Below, one piece after another: positions 34,151 through 35,407 of a DNA stretch of 35,407 nucleotides. Under the pieces are notes generated by a model that was not told the DNA's origin, ran no database searches, and saw only the letters and a list, made by a program, of their open reading frames with translations. The translations under genes and the position numbers were made by a program. The stretch lies in the NCBI GenBank assembly GCA_016177155.1, contig JACOVU010000029.1, forward strand, positions 1-35,407, given 5' to 3'. How positions within the stretch are numbered: the first letter of the stretch is position 1; each line of letters begins with the position of its first letter. The DNA is from Candidatus Omnitrophota bacterium. Its GTDB lineage: Bacteria > Omnitrophota > Omnitrophia > Omnitrophales > Danuiimicrobiaceae.

Positions 34151-35003
34151 ATACCGCCTCGCCAATCTCTGCTGGACTTTCTACCACGGTAACCCCCGCT
34201 GCTCTAAGTGCTTTCATTTTTTCTGGTGCTCGCCCCATGCCTCCCGAAATAATTGCACCCGCATGACCCATTCGTTTTCCCTTCGGAGCGGTCCGGCCTG
34301 CTATAAATGCAATCACCGGTTTTTTCATCTTTTTTTTAACAAATTCGGCCGCTTTCTCTTCAGCATTACCACCAATTTCACCAATGAGAACTACCGCTTC
34401 GGTTGCGGGATCTTCTTCAAAAAGCTCAAAACAATCTATGAAATTAGTTCCTAGGATCGGATCGCCGCCGATCCCAATCACCGTAGACTGCCCAATTCCG
34501 CGGGCCGTCATCTGCCAAACTGCCTCATACGTCAACGTTCCGCTTCTGGAAACCACACCGACCACGCCAGGCTTATGAATGTAACCTGGCATAATGCCGA
34601 CTTTCGCAGCTTCTGGTGTGATTATACCTGGGCAATTTGGACCGATCAAGCGAGCCCCTTTATTTTTGAGGTATTTTTTCACGCGTACCATATCCAAAAT
34701 GGGGATTCCCTCCGTAATGCAAACAATAATCCGAATTCCGCTGTCCGCAGCTTCCACCACTGCATCCTTAGCAAATTGAGCAGGGACATAGATGACGCTC
34801 GCGTTTGCGCCCGTAGCCTGAACGGCTTCGCGCATCGTATTAAAGACAGGAACTCCTTCGCACGTTTGCCCGCCCTTTCCAGGCGTTACACCCCCCACAA
34901 TCTTTGTGCCATACGCGAGCATCTGCTTGGCGTGAAACGAACCGTGCGAGCCCGTAATTCCCTGCACAATTACTTTCGTATTTCGATCTACTAATATCGC
35001 CAT
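34128..35003 (-). CDS. sucD: Succinyl-CoA synthetase, alpha subunit
   Basis: Substrate-level phosphorylation step of the TCA cycle (succinyl-CoA to succinate). 291 residues from the ATG at 35003, which has GAAGGAAGGG 6 nt upstream. The CoA-binding N-terminus is [20 protein letters not shown] with [18 protein letters not shown]. The phosphohistidine is H247 in [12 protein letters not shown]. The beta subunit gene sucC ends 370 nt upstream, an unusually wide gap filled by hairpins. Confidence 0.97.
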   Translation of the reverse strand: MAILVDRNTKVIVQGITGSHGSFHAKQMLAYGTKIVGGVTPGKGGQTCEGVPVFNTMREAVQATGANASVIYVPAQFAKDAVVEAADSGIRIIVCITEGIPILDMVRVKKYLKNKGARLIGPNCPGIITPEAAKVGIMPGYIHKPGVVGVVSRSGTLTYEAVWQMTARGIGQSTVIGIGGDPILGTNFIDCFELFEEDPATEAVVLIGEIGGNAEEKAAEFVKKKMKKPVIAFIAGRTAPKGKRMGHAGAIISGGMGRAPEKMKALRAAGVTVVESPAEIGEAVYGSAHIH

Positions 35004-35373
35004 CTTATACCCTTCCTTCAAACGCTAATGAAAAGTCAGACCCTTCTCTTCGCTTCCCTGCGCTTGCCGATTTTAGGCCGTTCGCCTAAGCGAAAATCGG
35101 CGTGCTCGGCCTACAAGAAAGAGATCGGTCCACGATCTCTTTCTTGTAAAGGCACTCCGAGAAGGTCTGCCCTTTCCAACAAATCCAAATAAATACGGGT
35201 GACAAAAGCTTGACGGACATTCCGTGACCTCGAAGCAGATTAAAAGCGTTGCGTTTTCTATGGAATCGAAAACGCAGCTTTTATTCAGCGAAGGCCGCTC
35301 AACCCGACATCCATCACGTGGCCTGAGCGGTGCTGAGAGGTCAGCGGTATGGACGGCAAAATGCCTTGGCTCA
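35004..35373. other. Hairpin-rich spacer between sucC and sucD
   Basis: A 370-bp non-coding stretch holding at least six stem-loops: GCCGATTTT.../...AAAATCGGC (35066-35101), a perfect 15-bp stem ACAAGAAAGAGATCG and its complement (35113-35147), ACGGA/TCCGT (35213-35225), AAAAGC.TGCGTTTTC and complements (35242-35282), CCGCTCA/TGAGCGG (35295-35330) and GCTGA/TCAGC (35332-35345). An extra CTCGG/CCGAG pair with a bulge extends the 15-bp stem. No gene is supported in it. It may be a structured RNA, a cluster of REP-like units or a composite insertion. Confidence 0.7.
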
Positions 35374-35407
35374 TCATATCTTCCCTCTAACTGCCTCAAC
35401 GGCTTTC
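35374..35407 (-). CDS. sucC: Succinyl-CoA synthetase beta subunit, last codons
   Basis: The minus-strand sequence entering from the right edge reads KAVEAVRGKI followed by TGA (35374-35376). This matches the usual end of SucC, and the sucD gene follows. Only the last 10 residues are inside the window, so the call rests on this short match and on gene order. Confidence 0.7.
   Translation of the reverse strand, partial: KAVEAVRGKI

Noticed and set aside
35073-35399. Open frame of 108 codons on the minus strand between sucC and sucD
   Set aside because: It runs through six hairpins and overlaps the sucC end in another frame; composition and lack of any recognisable motif suggest a chance frame.
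1-35407. CRISPR array, tRNA or rRNA gene, transposase or phage gene
   Set aside because: No regularly spaced direct repeats and no recognisable RNA gene or mobile-element protein were seen on either strand; the repeats found are all inverted and non-autonomous.

Overview
The window is a 35.4 kb piece of a bacterial chromosome, almost fully coding and organised in long, tightly packed operons, nearly all on the minus strand. The genes are those of a free-living heterotroph or facultative autotroph with its own haem/sirohaem, folate, purine and pantothenate chemistry, a B12-dependent ribonucleotide reductase, acetate activation, succinyl-CoA ligase and elaborate c-di-GMP signalling. An actinobacterial/archaeal-type inositol-3-phosphate synthase and a pyruvoyl arginine decarboxylase sit next to Gram-negative-looking signalling genes, which suggests an uncultured lineage such as Omnitrophota or a deltaproteobacterium-like phylum. 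The sequence alone does not fix the taxon. No rRNA, tRNA, CRISPR array or transposase gene was seen.

Layout, left to right (minus-strand operons read right to left). 1-1947: acs (cut by the window edge) and a small FxLYD-like protein, preceded by a cloverleaf-like inverted-repeat element. 2134-7335: six overlapping signalling genes (membrane histidine kinase, three single receivers, a receiver-histidine kinase, and a receiver-GGDEF-HD-GYP output protein) with a good promoter at 7427-7455. 7486-17607: one apparent superoperon, fchA-like/folD/panB/receiver-GGDEF-MshEN/sirohaem dehydrogenase/ccsA-hemX-like/hemA/hemC/cobA-hemD/hemB, driven by a near-consensus promoter at 17662-17690. 17760-21041: nrdJ with a pair of NrdR boxes. 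21042-21672: intergenic region with a terminator and an inverted repeat. 21673-29884: mnmE, folC, purH, pabC-like, pabB-like, a DUF1015 protein and a tRNA-binding-domain protein. 30181-31281: ino1, the only clear plus-strand gene. 31393-35407: sucC (last codons), a hairpin-rich spacer, sucD, a circularly permuted ATP-grasp protein, an amidohydrolase and pdaD.

The most unusual content is non-coding. Three short elements with identical 13-bp inverted ends (CCCCCACCACTTT/AAAGTGGTGGGGG) each sit exactly between the stop codon of one gene and the start codon of the next. In all three the flanks are direct repeats of ATGA, the usual stop/start overlap in these operons, so the element looks as if it entered the overlap and duplicated it, leaving both genes intact. 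Two longer elements with related ends (ATCCCACCAC) can fold into a closing stem plus three internal hairpins and lie upstream of genes. A 30-codon nested palindrome has been accommodated in frame inside the pabB-like gene. A second inverted-repeat family (CCCCGTTAGAAA ends) occurs at two intergenic sites, and about 370 bp packed with hairpins separates sucC from sucD.
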